From assembly GCA_041648955.1 (NCBI GenBank), contig JBAZOD010000012.1, positions 1-18,752 on the forward strand: 18,752 bases of DNA, written 5' to 3'. Below, piece after piece: positions 1 to 8,600 of the stretch (the stretch's first letter is position 1; each line of letters opens with the position of its first letter). The notes beneath the pieces were generated by a model. The model ran no database searches. It was given only the letters and a program-made list of their open reading frames with translations, and had not been told where the DNA came from. This stretch comes from JBAZOD01 sp041648955. GTDB lineage: Bacteria > Patescibacteriota > Patescibacteriia > Patescibacteriales > JAQTRU01. A program made the position numbers and the translations under genes.

Positions 1-343
1 CTGATTTTAATTCTGGATAATTTTCCATAACTACCAATAAACGACCCAAAGCGCTCTCTACACCAGTAGCAGCTTCCGCTTTTTCGCTGATAGTAGAAGC
101 GCCGGAATAACGAGTTCTAGCTTCGGCTAACTGGCCAAAAACATCTTTTTCCTGAGACATCATGCCTTTGACTGATTCCACTAAATTTGGAATCAAATCA
201 AAACGGCGTTGATACTGGCTTTCTACCTGCGCCCAAGCATTATCAACATTTTCTGAACCAGTAACCATTTTGTTATAGAGGCTCCAGCTATAACCGCCTA
301 TAATAACCAAAACAATTACCAAGATGATTAAAAATTTTTTCAT
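1..343 (-). CDS. lemA: LemA family membrane protein (C-terminus cut off by window edge)
   Basis: The 114 visible residues begin with a short basic start and one hydrophobic segment (about residues 4-18, rich in I, L and V). The motif NVDNAWAQVESQYQRRFDLI and then PNLVESVKG follow at about 32-60, the hallmark of LemA proteins. These are helical-bundle proteins tethered by one N-terminal transmembrane helix with the bulk outside. Family members are usually about 180-200 residues, so roughly 70 residues lie beyond the left edge. The ATG is at 341-343; an A-rich stretch precedes it with no clear Shine-Dalgarno. It lies 85 bp downstream of the thiouridylase gene on the same strand, so it could be read through from that operon or have its own promoter; I found no convincing promoter. 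The physiological role of LemA is not settled, and in many bacteria it neighbours envelope or peptidase genes. The family call is confident. Confidence 0.9.
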   Translation of the reverse strand, partial: MKKFLIILVIVLVIIGGYSWSLYNKMVTGSENVDNAWAQVESQYQRRFDLIPNLVESVKGMMSQEKDVFGQLAEARTRYSGASTISEKAEAATGVESALGRLLVVMENYPELKS

Positions 344-428
344 TTTCTTTTGCTATTGCGAGAAGTGAAGCAACGAAACGATTTTATAAATCGCTTTTTG
401 CCTCAGCTATCTCCCAACTAAATTAATT

Positions 429-1442
429 TTATATTATTTTAATATTTAATTTAATTTCTTTTCCTCTTGCTTTAGTTGCATACCACCCGGTCAATAATCC
501 AACCAGGTTTAAAATTTCTTCTTCGGTTTTTATCTCATCCAATTTTATCTTATTAACATCCAACTTTTCTGGAATTTGCAATTTTAAAGTAGAAATTTCT
601 CTGAAAATTTGTAAATTCGTAAATTCGTAAATTCTTGCTACAGCAAGCGGTCCCATCACATCTTCCAATTTGAAAACCACATCCCCCCTCTTTACTAATT
701 TTTCTAAATTATTATTATCCTCTTCATTCCGTCCGATTATTATTAAAGTCTTGCCTGTCCAAAAAATTCTCCCGAATTTTAATAGCTCCATATCTTCCGG
801 CGCACAGTCCGGCCATATTTTTAACATTTCTTTGGCGCGCTGAGCAAAAGTTGGATCAGTTAACAGACATCCTCCGGCCGGAGACGGATAGGTAAAATTA
901 TATTTTTTGGCCAATTGAAATTGTTTTTCTCGGCCTCGCCCGCTTATATTTAATAATTTGCTTCTGGCAACTAACCCTTCTTTTTCTATTTTCGTTTCTT
1001 CCAGGAGCAAGGCGGATAATGGCCGCAAAACTTCTACACCGGCAATTTTTTCAACTCTCCTTAAAGCGGTTTTATTCTGCGACATCGGCCTTTGGCCAAG
1101 AACTTCACCAGTAGCGATAAAATCAAAGCCCTCTTCTTTGGCGATTCTGCCCGCCAATTTTATCATCAAAGCATGGCAGTCAATGCAGGGATTTAACATT
1201 TTTCCATAACCAGAGGCAGGATTTTTTACCATCTCCAAATGTTCTTTCTTAAAATCTATTTTTTTTAATTCTATGCCTAATTGAGCGACCGCCTTCTCTG
1301 CTTTGTCGGCTCCGAAGAAGCAACTGATAAAACTAATGCCAACCACTTCAATTCCTTGTTCTATCAAAGTTTTAGCGGCAAGCATTGAGTCCAGCCCGCC
1401 GGAAAGTAATACTAATGCCCTCGTTTTTTTCTTCATAAACAT
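429..1442 (-). CDS. ThiI-like PP-loop tRNA thiouridylase with C-terminal NFACT-R-type RNA-binding domain
   Basis: Using the start at 1440-1442 the protein has 337 residues. Residues 7-40 form a PP-loop ATP pyrophosphatase motif, SGGLDS at 14-19, which adenylates a tRNA uridine before sulfur insertion. CIDC (86-89) and GGC (190-192) provide candidate sulfur-carrying cysteines, and GEVLGQRPMSQ (112-122) is typical of this ThiI/MnmA-like group. From about 220 the pattern FGRIFWTGKTLIIIGRNEED...GDVVFKL...GPLAVAR resembles the NFACT-R-type domain that Burroughs and Aravind linked to ThiI-like enzymes. The exact uridine modified (U8 or U34) cannot be read from the sequence. The ATG at 1442 overlaps the stop of the preceding gene as TAATG, pointing to translational coupling; M3 (1434-1436) is an alternative start. 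A longer reading frame to 1493 lies wholly inside the upstream gene and is unlikely. An 8-bp triple repeat (611-634) lies within the coding region. Confidence 0.85.
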   Translation of the reverse strand: MFMKKKTRALVLLSGGLDSMLAAKTLIEQGIEVVGISFISCFFGADKAEKAVAQLGIELKKIDFKKEHLEMVKNPASGYGKMLNPCIDCHALMIKLAGRIAKEEGFDFIATGEVLGQRPMSQNKTALRRVEKIAGVEVLRPLSALLLEETKIEKEGLVARSKLLNISGRGREKQFQLAKKYNFTYPSPAGGCLLTDPTFAQRAKEMLKIWPDCAPEDMELLKFGRIFWTGKTLIIIGRNEEDNNNLEKLVKRGDVVFKLEDVMGPLAVARIYEFTNLQIFREISTLKLQIPEKLDVNKIKLDEIKTEEEILNLVGLLTGWYATKARGKEIKLNIKII

Positions 1443-1699
1443 TAAAAACCAATAATCTGGTAACCATATTTGTCGACTTCTTCTTTCGGCCAAAATTTTA
1501 CTTCTTTTGTTTTTAGAATATATCTAACTTCTTTTTCCAGACTTCGGCCTGTATATTCTTTTATTTCCGGATTCCATTCTCGCAGAACCAAAATATCGCC
1601 CTCATTGATTTCCCAATCAGCCAGGCGCAATTCAAACTTCTTTTTATTGTCCAAAATTTCTTGAAAATATTTCGGCCAAATTTTTTTCTCGATTTTCAT
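1442..1699 (-). CDS. DUF3850 / ASCH-like (PUA-fold) small protein
   Basis: This 85-residue protein has the layout KIWPKYFQEILDNKKKFELR, then DW.INEGDILVLREW and EYTGRSLEKEVRYIL. That matches the DUF3850 family, small ASCH-type beta-barrels related to PUA RNA-binding domains. ASCH domains are thought to bind RNA or modified nucleotides. Length is as expected for a stand-alone DUF3850 protein, so it looks complete. It starts 3 bp after the stop of the cysteine-cluster gene, and its TAA overlaps the next ATG by one base (TAATG). It therefore sits between a tRNA synthetase operon head and a tRNA thiouridylase, which suggests an RNA-related role; that role is inference. No Shine-Dalgarno precedes the ATG. 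Confidence 0.8.
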   Translation of the reverse strand: MKIEKKIWPKYFQEILDNKKKFELRLADWEINEGDILVLREWNPEIKEYTGRSLEKEVRYILKTKEVKFWPKEEVDKYGYQIIGF

Positions 1700-1702
1700 A
1701 TT

Positions 1703-2080
1703 TTAATCTACTTCAGATTCAGCGATTTCCCTATCTAATCCTATCTCAATAGCTTTTCTGATTAACGGCTCTTCTTTTTTCATATCTATATGTTTTGCCA
1801 GCGGACAATATTTTTTATCAATATCAACTACCGGTTTCCCGTCTTTCATGGCGAAACAAATTGGATATAATTTGCAGGATAAGGGCCTTTCCTCATAGCT
1901 TAGCGTGCATTTTTTATCAAAAAAAACGCATTTTTTCTCAACATCTTTGAGAAAAAAAACTCCATTAACACACACCGTATTACCCTCAAATTTTTTCGCC
2001 TCTTCTTTCGTTAACTGAACATAACTTACTAAGCAGCATATTTCATTGCAATTTTTACAAATATTCTTCTTCCCAACCAT
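1703..2080 (-). CDS. YkgJ-family cysteine cluster protein (zinc/iron-chelating domain)
   Basis: The 125-residue protein has ten cysteines. An N-terminal cluster C8-x2-C11-x3-C15-C16 is followed by C51 and C58, then RPLSC (C69), LYPIC (C75) and YCPL (C92). The C...C.L.YE.RPL.C..YP pattern is the signature of the YkgJ / Fe-S-oxidoreductase-like metal-chelating family (often written CxxCxxCC). Family members bind Zn or Fe; the biochemical role is unknown. The protein is soluble, with no signal peptide. It begins 4 bp after the ileS stop and ends 3 bp before the DUF3850 start, so it is cotranscribed with both. GTAGAGAT before the ATG is at best a weak ribosome site and overlaps the ileS stop. Confidence 0.87.
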   Translation of the reverse strand: MVGKKNICKNCNEICCLVSYVQLTKEEAKKFEGNTVCVNGVFFLKDVEKKCVFFDKKCTLSYEERPLSCKLYPICFAMKDGKPVVDIDKKYCPLAKHIDMKKEEPLIRKAIEIGLDREIAESEVD

Positions 2081-2084
2081 ATCT

Positions 2085-5000
2085 CTACAATTTCAAATTT
2101 TTAACATCTAAACTAACATCTTCTCCATTAACCTTAACCTTTTTACCATCTCCGCCCGCGTGAATTTCATTACTTAAAGTATCTTTCTTTATCTCCTCGC
2201 CAAATTTTTCAAAAACATCTCTTATTTCTTGATTGTCAGTATTGTAATAAATCGCGGCTTTATCCTGAATAGTCATCCCGGCTTCTTTGCGCAAATTATT
2301 TATTGCCCGCACCAATTCCCGCTTAATTCCTTCCATTTTTAATTCTGGGGTAATTTCAGTATCTAATGTTATTTCCTTATCTTCACTGATTTTCCAATTC
2401 TCACCTTTTGGTCTATCAAATGGCGGGGAGATTATATTACGAATATTACATTCTTCCGAAATCAGTTTTTTATATTCATCATCTAAATTGCCAGCGATAA
2501 TAGCATTTCTCAACGGCTGTTTAACTTTTAAATTATATTTATCTCTACATGCTAAAATTATTTCAACATACCCCTTAGTTTTGGACATCTGTGCTAAAAC
2601 TTTCTCATCAATCCATTCTTTTCTAACTTCGGGCCATTCTTTCAAATGGACTGATTCAACGTCTGCGCCTAATTCCTGATAAATATGCTCGGCGGTAAAA
2701 GGCAGGAACGGCGCCATAATTCTGGCCAGATGATAGAGGGTCCGGCGCAGAGTTTTTAAAGCCCGCATTTTGTCTAGCTCGTCATCACCCTTAAATCTAT
2801 CGCGGGAACGGCGGACGTACCAGGTTGATAAATCATTTATAAAAATCGGGATTTCGCGGATTGATTGCAAATCATAATTATCCATTTTTTCTGTAATAAT
2901 TTTTTTCGTTTCTTCCAAACGGGCAGTTATCCATTTATCCAAAACATTAACCAAATCTTTTTTCTCTAAATTTTCAATTTTCGCATCAACTGCGAACATT
3001 TTATAAAAAGACAAAACATTCAAGAGGATATTGAAAAATCTTGTTTGCTCAGACAAATCTTTCTCGGAGAAATTTATATTATCCGCTTTCATGACCGGCG
3101 AAGCGCAAAGATAATACCGCAAAGGATCGGCGCCGTATTTATTTAAAATTTCCATCGGGTCCGGATAATTCTGAAGCCTTTTTGACATTTTCTTGCCGTC
3201 TTCAGCCAAAACTATGCCATTGACGATGACATTATTGAAAGCGTTTTTCTCCTTCATGGCAGTGCCGACAACATGGAGATAATAAAACCAAGCCCGGGTC
3301 TGATCAACTCCTTCGGCGATAAATTCAGCCGGGAAATTATCTTCAAATTTTTTCTTGTTTTCAAAAGGATAATGCATCTGGGCATAAGGCATAGAACCGG
3401 AATCAAACCAAGTATCCAGAACATCAGGCACGCGCTTCATTTCGCCTTTGCATTTCGAGCAAGGGAAAGTTATTTCATCAACTATATGCTTGTGTAAATC
3501 ATTTACCTTTTCCCCGCTCAGTTTTTCTAATTCTTCCACAGAACCGATTACTTTTCTCTCTCCGCAAGAACATTCCCAAATCGGAATAACCGAGGCCCAA
3601 AAACGCTGGCGGGAAATAGACCAGTCGCGCGCTCCTTCCAGCCAATTTCCAAAACGGCCGTCTTTGATATGCTCCGGCACCCAATTTATTTTCTTGGCCA
3701 GTTTCAGCATCTTCGGCTTTATCTTTGTGATATTCACAAACCAAGAAGAAGTAGCATAATTCAAAAGCGGAGTATCACAGCGCCAGCAATGCGGATAGCT
3801 GTGTTCGTATTTTTCTTTGCTGAATAGTAAATTATTGTGAGCTAAATATTTTATAATTTCCACATCAGTCTTCGCTACATCATCAATTGGTTTCACATGC
3901 AGCCCGGAAAAATCTTTTGCTTCGTCCCTGATAACGCCGTCCATGCCGACATGCTGAACAAACGGCAATTTATTTTCTTTAGCTAAATTCATATCGTCCT
4001 CGCCAAAAGCCGGAGCAATATGAACTATGCCGGTTCCTTCTTCAGTTGTTACAAAATCCCCAGCATAAACTTTCCAGCCGTTTTCCCGATTCTCTAATTT
4101 TTCGCTAGAAGAATAATAATCAAATAATGGCTTATATTTTTTGCCGACCAAATCTTTACCTTTAACTAACTCCTTACGTTCATACTCTTCGCCATTTTCA
4201 CTTATATATTTTCCATTTTTTTCTGTATAATAATTTTTTCCAAATATATTAAAAAAAGTTACATTACCAGAAGATGTTATATCGCCTTCTGCAAAAATAA
4301 TTTTTTCTCCCGCAGAAAGGTGAACATTAGGTCCAGCTGTTTTCTCAAAAATAGCATACTCAATATCTTTTCCAACAGCCAACGCTACATTCCCGATTAA
4401 AGTCCATGGTGTCGTCGTCCATGCCAAAAAATAAGTACCTGGTTCATCCCTTAATTCAAATTTGGCAATAACTGATAAATCTTTTACCATTTTATAGCCT
4501 TCTGCCACTTCAGACTGAGAAAGAGTGGTCTCACATCTGGGACAAATATGCATTGACCGATAATCTTTATAAATTAATCCCTTATCCCACAAATTTTTGA
4601 AAACCGCCCAGATGGATTCCATATAATCCAAATCCATGGTCCGATAAGCATTTTTCATATCCGCCCAGCGACCCAGGCGCCTGATAACTTTTTCCCATTC
4701 ATCAACATAGCTCAAAACCTTTGAACGGCAGACTTCGTTGAATTTAGCAACGCCTAATTTTTCAATAATCTCTTTTTTGGACTTAAACTTCATTTCCTTT
4801 TCCACGATATTTTCAATTGGCAAGCCATGGCAATCCCAGCCCCATTTTCTTTCTACCCGAAAACCCTTCATTGTCCAATATCTTGGCACAACATCTTTCA
4901 TTAAACTGGCAACAATATGACCATAATGAGGCGTGCCGGTTGCAAAAGGCGGGCCATCATAAAAAACATAATCTTTTTTATTTTTTTCCAAAGACTTTTC

Positions 5001-5096
5001 AAAAATTTTATTTTTCTCCCAAAAATTTAAAATCTCCTCTTCCATCGCCGGAAGAGAGCTTTTTTTGTTTACATCTTTATTTCCCTGGTCAGCCAT
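2085..5096 (-). CDS. ileS: Isoleucyl-tRNA synthetase, type 2 (eukaryote-like) class
   Basis: This 1003-residue class I synthetase charges tRNA-Ile in the cytoplasm. Visible in order are the HIGH motif as HYGH (57-60) in PPFATGTPHYGH, GWDCHGLPIE (86-95), the CP1 editing domain (roughly 185-400) with WTTTPWTLIGN (226-236) and the editing-site stretch GTGIVHIAPAFGEDD (354-368), SISRQRFW (493-500), a Cys4 zinc ribbon (C509, C511, C546, C549), and KMSKR (636-640). An anticodon-binding helical domain and an extended C-terminal region follow. The HYGH context, the KMSKR form and the KRLQNYPDP continuation match type-2 IleRS (as in eukaryotes and MupA), not the typical bacterial type 1. Length is normal. 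It heads a four-gene operon behind a consensus promoter at 5174-5202. The leader is about 70 nt, too short for a T-box, and no Shine-Dalgarno is visible. Confidence 0.97.
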   Translation of the reverse strand: MADQGNKDVNKKSSLPAMEEEILNFWEKNKIFEKSLEKNKKDYVFYDGPPFATGTPHYGHIVASLMKDVVPRYWTMKGFRVERKWGWDCHGLPIENIVEKEMKFKSKKEIIEKLGVAKFNEVCRSKVLSYVDEWEKVIRRLGRWADMKNAYRTMDLDYMESIWAVFKNLWDKGLIYKDYRSMHICPRCETTLSQSEVAEGYKMVKDLSVIAKFELRDEPGTYFLAWTTTPWTLIGNVALAVGKDIEYAIFEKTAGPNVHLSAGEKIIFAEGDITSSGNVTFFNIFGKNYYTEKNGKYISENGEEYERKELVKGKDLVGKKYKPLFDYYSSSEKLENRENGWKVYAGDFVTTEEGTGIVHIAPAFGEDDMNLAKENKLPFVQHVGMDGVIRDEAKDFSGLHVKPIDDVAKTDVEIIKYLAHNNLLFSKEKYEHSYPHCWRCDTPLLNYATSSWFVNITKIKPKMLKLAKKINWVPEHIKDGRFGNWLEGARDWSISRQRFWASVIPIWECSCGERKVIGSVEELEKLSGEKVNDLHKHIVDEITFPCSKCKGEMKRVPDVLDTWFDSGSMPYAQMHYPFENKKKFEDNFPAEFIAEGVDQTRAWFYYLHVVGTAMKEKNAFNNVIVNGIVLAEDGKKMSKRLQNYPDPMEILNKYGADPLRYYLCASPVMKADNINFSEKDLSEQTRFFNILLNVLSFYKMFAVDAKIENLEKKDLVNVLDKWITARLEETKKIITEKMDNYDLQSIREIPIFINDLSTWYVRRSRDRFKGDDELDKMRALKTLRRTLYHLARIMAPFLPFTAEHIYQELGADVESVHLKEWPEVRKEWIDEKVLAQMSKTKGYVEIILACRDKYNLKVKQPLRNAIIAGNLDDEYKKLISEECNIRNIISPPFDRPKGENWKISEDKEITLDTEITPELKMEGIKRELVRAINNLRKEAGMTIQDKAAIYYNTDNQEIRDVFEKFGEEIKKDTLSNEIHAGGDGKKVKVNGEDVSLDVKNLKL

Positions 5097-5173
5097 AATT
5101 TAAAATTAAATCATTAGAAATTTTTTAAAAATTGAAAATTAGAAATTTAAAATTACTCCCAATCCATATATCT

Positions 5174-5202
5174 AAAATAGCCTAAAAAACACTCTTTGTC
5201 AA
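5174..5202 (-). promoter_or_regulatory. Sigma70-type promoter of the ileS operon
   Basis: On the minus strand there is a perfect -35 TTGACA (5197-5202), a 17-bp spacer and -10 TATTTT (5174-5179). Transcription would start near 5167, giving an AT-only leader of about 70 nt before the ileS ATG. The -35 lies immediately after the U-tract of the upstream terminator (5207-5240), so the two operons are separated with almost no spare sequence. The elements are seen directly; promoter activity is inferred. Confidence 0.75.
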
Positions 5203-5206
5203 AATA

Positions 5207-5240
5207 AAAACCCGTGGCAATAAAATCTGCCACGAGTTTT
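5207..5240 (-). terminator. Intrinsic terminator of the surface-protein operon
   Basis: Arms CGTGGCA (5213-5219) and TGCCACG (5228-5234) pair perfectly around an 8-nt loop. Outside one mismatch the stem continues with C-G and four A-T pairs (5207-5211 with 5236-5240). Read on the minus strand, the hairpin is followed by TTTTTATTTT. It lies 17 bp past the stop of the 1750-residue gene. A close homologue with one compensatory pair change occurs at 13633-13663. Confidence 0.85.
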
Positions 5241-5256
5241 ATTTAAAATATGCTTA

Positions 5257-5631
5257 TTATCTCCTAGCCCCCGAATAAGCAATCATTCTGACAGTATCCC
5301 AATCCAAAGCTGTAGCTGGATTTGCTCCAAAAATTGCTTTAAAAGTTTTAATGGCAGTTTTTTCGGAATTAAGGTTGCGATTAGCTGGACGCAAGCCATA
5401 AGTGATAATCATAACAGCATTATCATCAACGGCAACAATGCGGTCTGGTTTCCTCTTGTAAACTTTTTCAAATTGAGTAATGGCTCTGTTTTCAGCATCT
5501 GTATTTCGTGCTTCTGGCCAGCGGCCATTCCCCATCTTAATTATGTCCTGCCAATCAGTTTCCGATTCAGGTAAATGGCCGTAAGCAGTATAAAAAGAAT
5601 TAACAACTCCGGCGCGTTCTCCCGAGCCCAA
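5257..5631 (-). other. C-terminal three-repeat module of the 1750-residue surface protein
   Basis: Residues about 1627-1750 hold three related units of about 37-40 residues: SGERAGVVNSFYTAYGHLP...DWQDIIKMGNGRWP, AENRAITQFEKVYKRKP...NAVMIITYGLRP, and SEKTAIKTFKAIFGANP...DWDTVRMIAYSGARR. The protein ends exactly at the end of unit three. The same module terminates the neighbouring paralogue (10546-10923). A strictly C-terminal, shared, three-unit helical module suggests a surface-anchoring or sorting role, as SLH triplets have elsewhere; the function is inference. Confidence 0.8.
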
Positions 5632-8600
5632 GGAATCAGTGGTTTGAGTACCTTTGTGGATAAAGAGAGAAATAGCAAATTTAAGCTGATCTTGCGTTTT
5701 GTCAGTAAAATATTCTTCTGCTACTTTTTGATATAAAATTGCCTCCTGAGCGGATAAATTAACTGGCTGGTTATTCTGCCAGAGAAGACGGGCGTTGTAA
5801 AGAGAAACTTCATTAACAATATGCCCCGGTTGTCCGCCTAAATGCTTGAGTCCAACATAGGCATAAGCGCTAACTTCTTTTTCCTCAGATGTTAAACTAG
5901 CCGATATTTGCAACGGCTTTGAATAATTACCAGCATGGTCATAGGCCAACAGATAATAATGATAAACCACATCTCTTTCCACGCTTGTATCAATATAATC
6001 AGGACGGCTACCTTCATATATAATTGTTCCTTGGCTTAAAATATTAAGAGTAGATGTGGCAATATTAAGAACATTAGTACTGCGCAAAACCTGAACACCG
6101 GCAAAGTCATCTGTGGGATTTTGCCAATCTAAATAAATTTTATCCGACTCGGTAATAGCTCGAAAATTTTTAGGTTCAGGCGAAGAAACAACAACTGGAG
6201 CTGGTGTTGAAACAATGGCGCTTCCACCGCCTCCACCGCCTCCGACAGGAGAGAATACAACCGGTGTAGATACAACGACGGGCGTGGCTACGGAAAACTG
6301 TATTGCATAATCATTGGTATTCATATTCCCCGACCTATCTATACAACGAATATAATAACTGTAGCTTGTGCCGTTGCTAAGACCGGAGACAGAGGTGGTA
6401 TGAGATGTGCTATTCGTACTAGTAAAAGAAAGAGGGAGATTAATATACTCCGTATTTGCTGTAGTGCCATAACGGCAAATGGCATTTTCACTTGTTGTGA
6501 GAGAAAGAGTGGTAGAAGTTCTGCCGGCCGGCAAAGTGTTTGATGGCTGACCGTTAGAACGAGCTGGAGCTGTGGTATCCGATCCGACCGAAAAATTAAT
6601 TTGAAAATCGGTTTGGTTCATATTGCCGGCAGCATCTCTACAGCGAACATAATAATAATAAGTGGTTCCATTAATAAGGCCGGTAGCTGAAGTACTATGT
6701 GCAGTAGTGCCTGTCGTAGAAAAAGTATTGGCCATATTAAGGTAAGAAGTATTGGCGGCTGTGCTCCAGCGACAGGTAGCGTTTTCATTGGTAATCAAAG
6801 AAAGAGTGGTTGAGGCGGTGCCGACTGACAGAGTGTCAGAAGGGCTGCCGGCAGAACGGGTAGGAGGAGTAATATCAGCACTGACTGAAAAACTTATATC
6901 AAAATCAGTTATATTGGCATTGCCAACCGCATCGCTGCAGCGGACATAATAATGGTAAGTGGTGCCGTCAACCAAACCCGTGACCGAAGTGCTGTGAGCG
7001 GTAGAACCTGTAGTAGAGAAAGTATTCGTCATGCTAGCATAAGACGTTCCGACGGTTGTGCTCCAGCGGCAGGTAGCGTTTTCATTAGTGGTTAAAGAAA
7101 GAGTAGTCGAGGTGGTGCCAATCGCTAAGGAGCTAGAAGGGCTGCCGGCAGAACGGACCGGAGGAGTAGTATCGGAAGATGTGGAACTATCTATATATTC
7201 ATAAGCGCCAATGTCATAACTTGCACCTTGCGGCCTTGAAGTTCCAAACATATCAAAATTATAAGGAGAATCCAAATCTACTCCACTATCAACAGCCGTG
7301 ACACCTTGTTTTAAAGAAAAATCTCCGTTAACAAAATCTACAAATGGATCTCCGGTTGCTAGAATATCGTGGGCGCCTTGCGTATAAGGATTGGGAGGCC
7401 AAGTAACGAAAGTCGTATTACTATAATAATTATAATCATGAGTTAAATTAGCATGATTGATATATCGACAGTTATACCAAAGATTATTATAAGCGTAATT
7501 ATTCGCGCCCTGATATAATTGGATACCGGATGTACCGGAGATGTTGTTGATGATATAGTTATTATAAAAATAAGTATAGCTGGTGCTGTCTTCCTCTTTA
7601 GCAGTATCACTAACGATGCCGTTACTCGCGACATAAAGAGCATCTGATTGGTAAAAAATGTTACCATATATGTAAAAATAACTCTGGACAGAATCTTTAA
7701 TAGCTATAAAGTTAGTACCATATATATTTTTAAAATAATTATACTTAACGGTATTGTTTGCTTGTGAACCGCAGAAACTAAAAGTTATAGCTTCACCATG
7801 TATATACCAAGTTGGTTGAGCCGGATCATAATACCCACCTATTCTATCAGACAAATGTGAATACTCTACTGTCGAATTAGTGACATTGGATAAAATCATT
7901 GGATTCTTGGTAACAGTATGTATCCACGTATGTGATACTAAAATATTGGAGGAGCCTCCATCTGCACTTTCAGAGGAATAAAAGCCGGTTGTTCGCGCTT
8001 GCAAAGTATTCAAGGCTCCTGCGGTACAACCTTCTATTTCCGAATGATAAAAATCTATATAATCAGCCCCGTTATTTACCATAACCACTCTTGATTCATC
8101 ATCGCAGCCCAATGCTTTTACCTTGAAACCAAACCCGGAGTCCCAACTTCCCGGCCCACCACCAATTTGTCCATCAAAAATCCAATAATCCGTCGAGAAA
8201 CTCAAAATGGAGCCATAAGATGGAATTGATCCGCTAAATTCAGCAACTCCGTCACCATAGCCGCTGTTCCAGCCCGTATCGGTTCCATGATCGACTAAAG
8301 TCGCTTTTTTTATAGTAATGTACTCTGTTCCAGACACCGGATCATTAAAATCATAGCTTCCATAACTTCCATCGGCAATATAATAAGCGTGCCCTCTCTG
8401 CAATTCATTAGGCAAAGCAGCAAAAGCATTCAGCCAATCATTCCCGCTGTTATTGCCTGTCGCCCCTGATCTTATATAATGAATATTTCCTGTCGCGACT
8501 GGCGCTACTGGTGTTGTTATTTGAACCTGTGTTGATTGCCCAGATTCATTATTTGCCACGTCATAAGCGCTAACAGTATAAGTATAGGAGGTTTGGGCGC

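Noticed and set aside
380..412. Inverted repeat CGATTT-TAT-AAATCG between the thiouridylase and lemA genes
   Set aside because: An A/T-rich 6-bp stem with no U-tract on the minus strand; the T run lies on the strand with no gene. Not a credible terminator for the operon.
1443..1493. Extended start for the thiouridylase
   Set aside because: The extra residues overlap the DUF3850 gene and precede the normal first strand of the PP-loop domain. The TAATG junction gives a better start.
5097..5206. T-box riboswitch in the ileS leader
   Set aside because: Predicted leader is only about 70 nt of low-complexity AT sequence, with no T-box motif or terminator/antiterminator pair.
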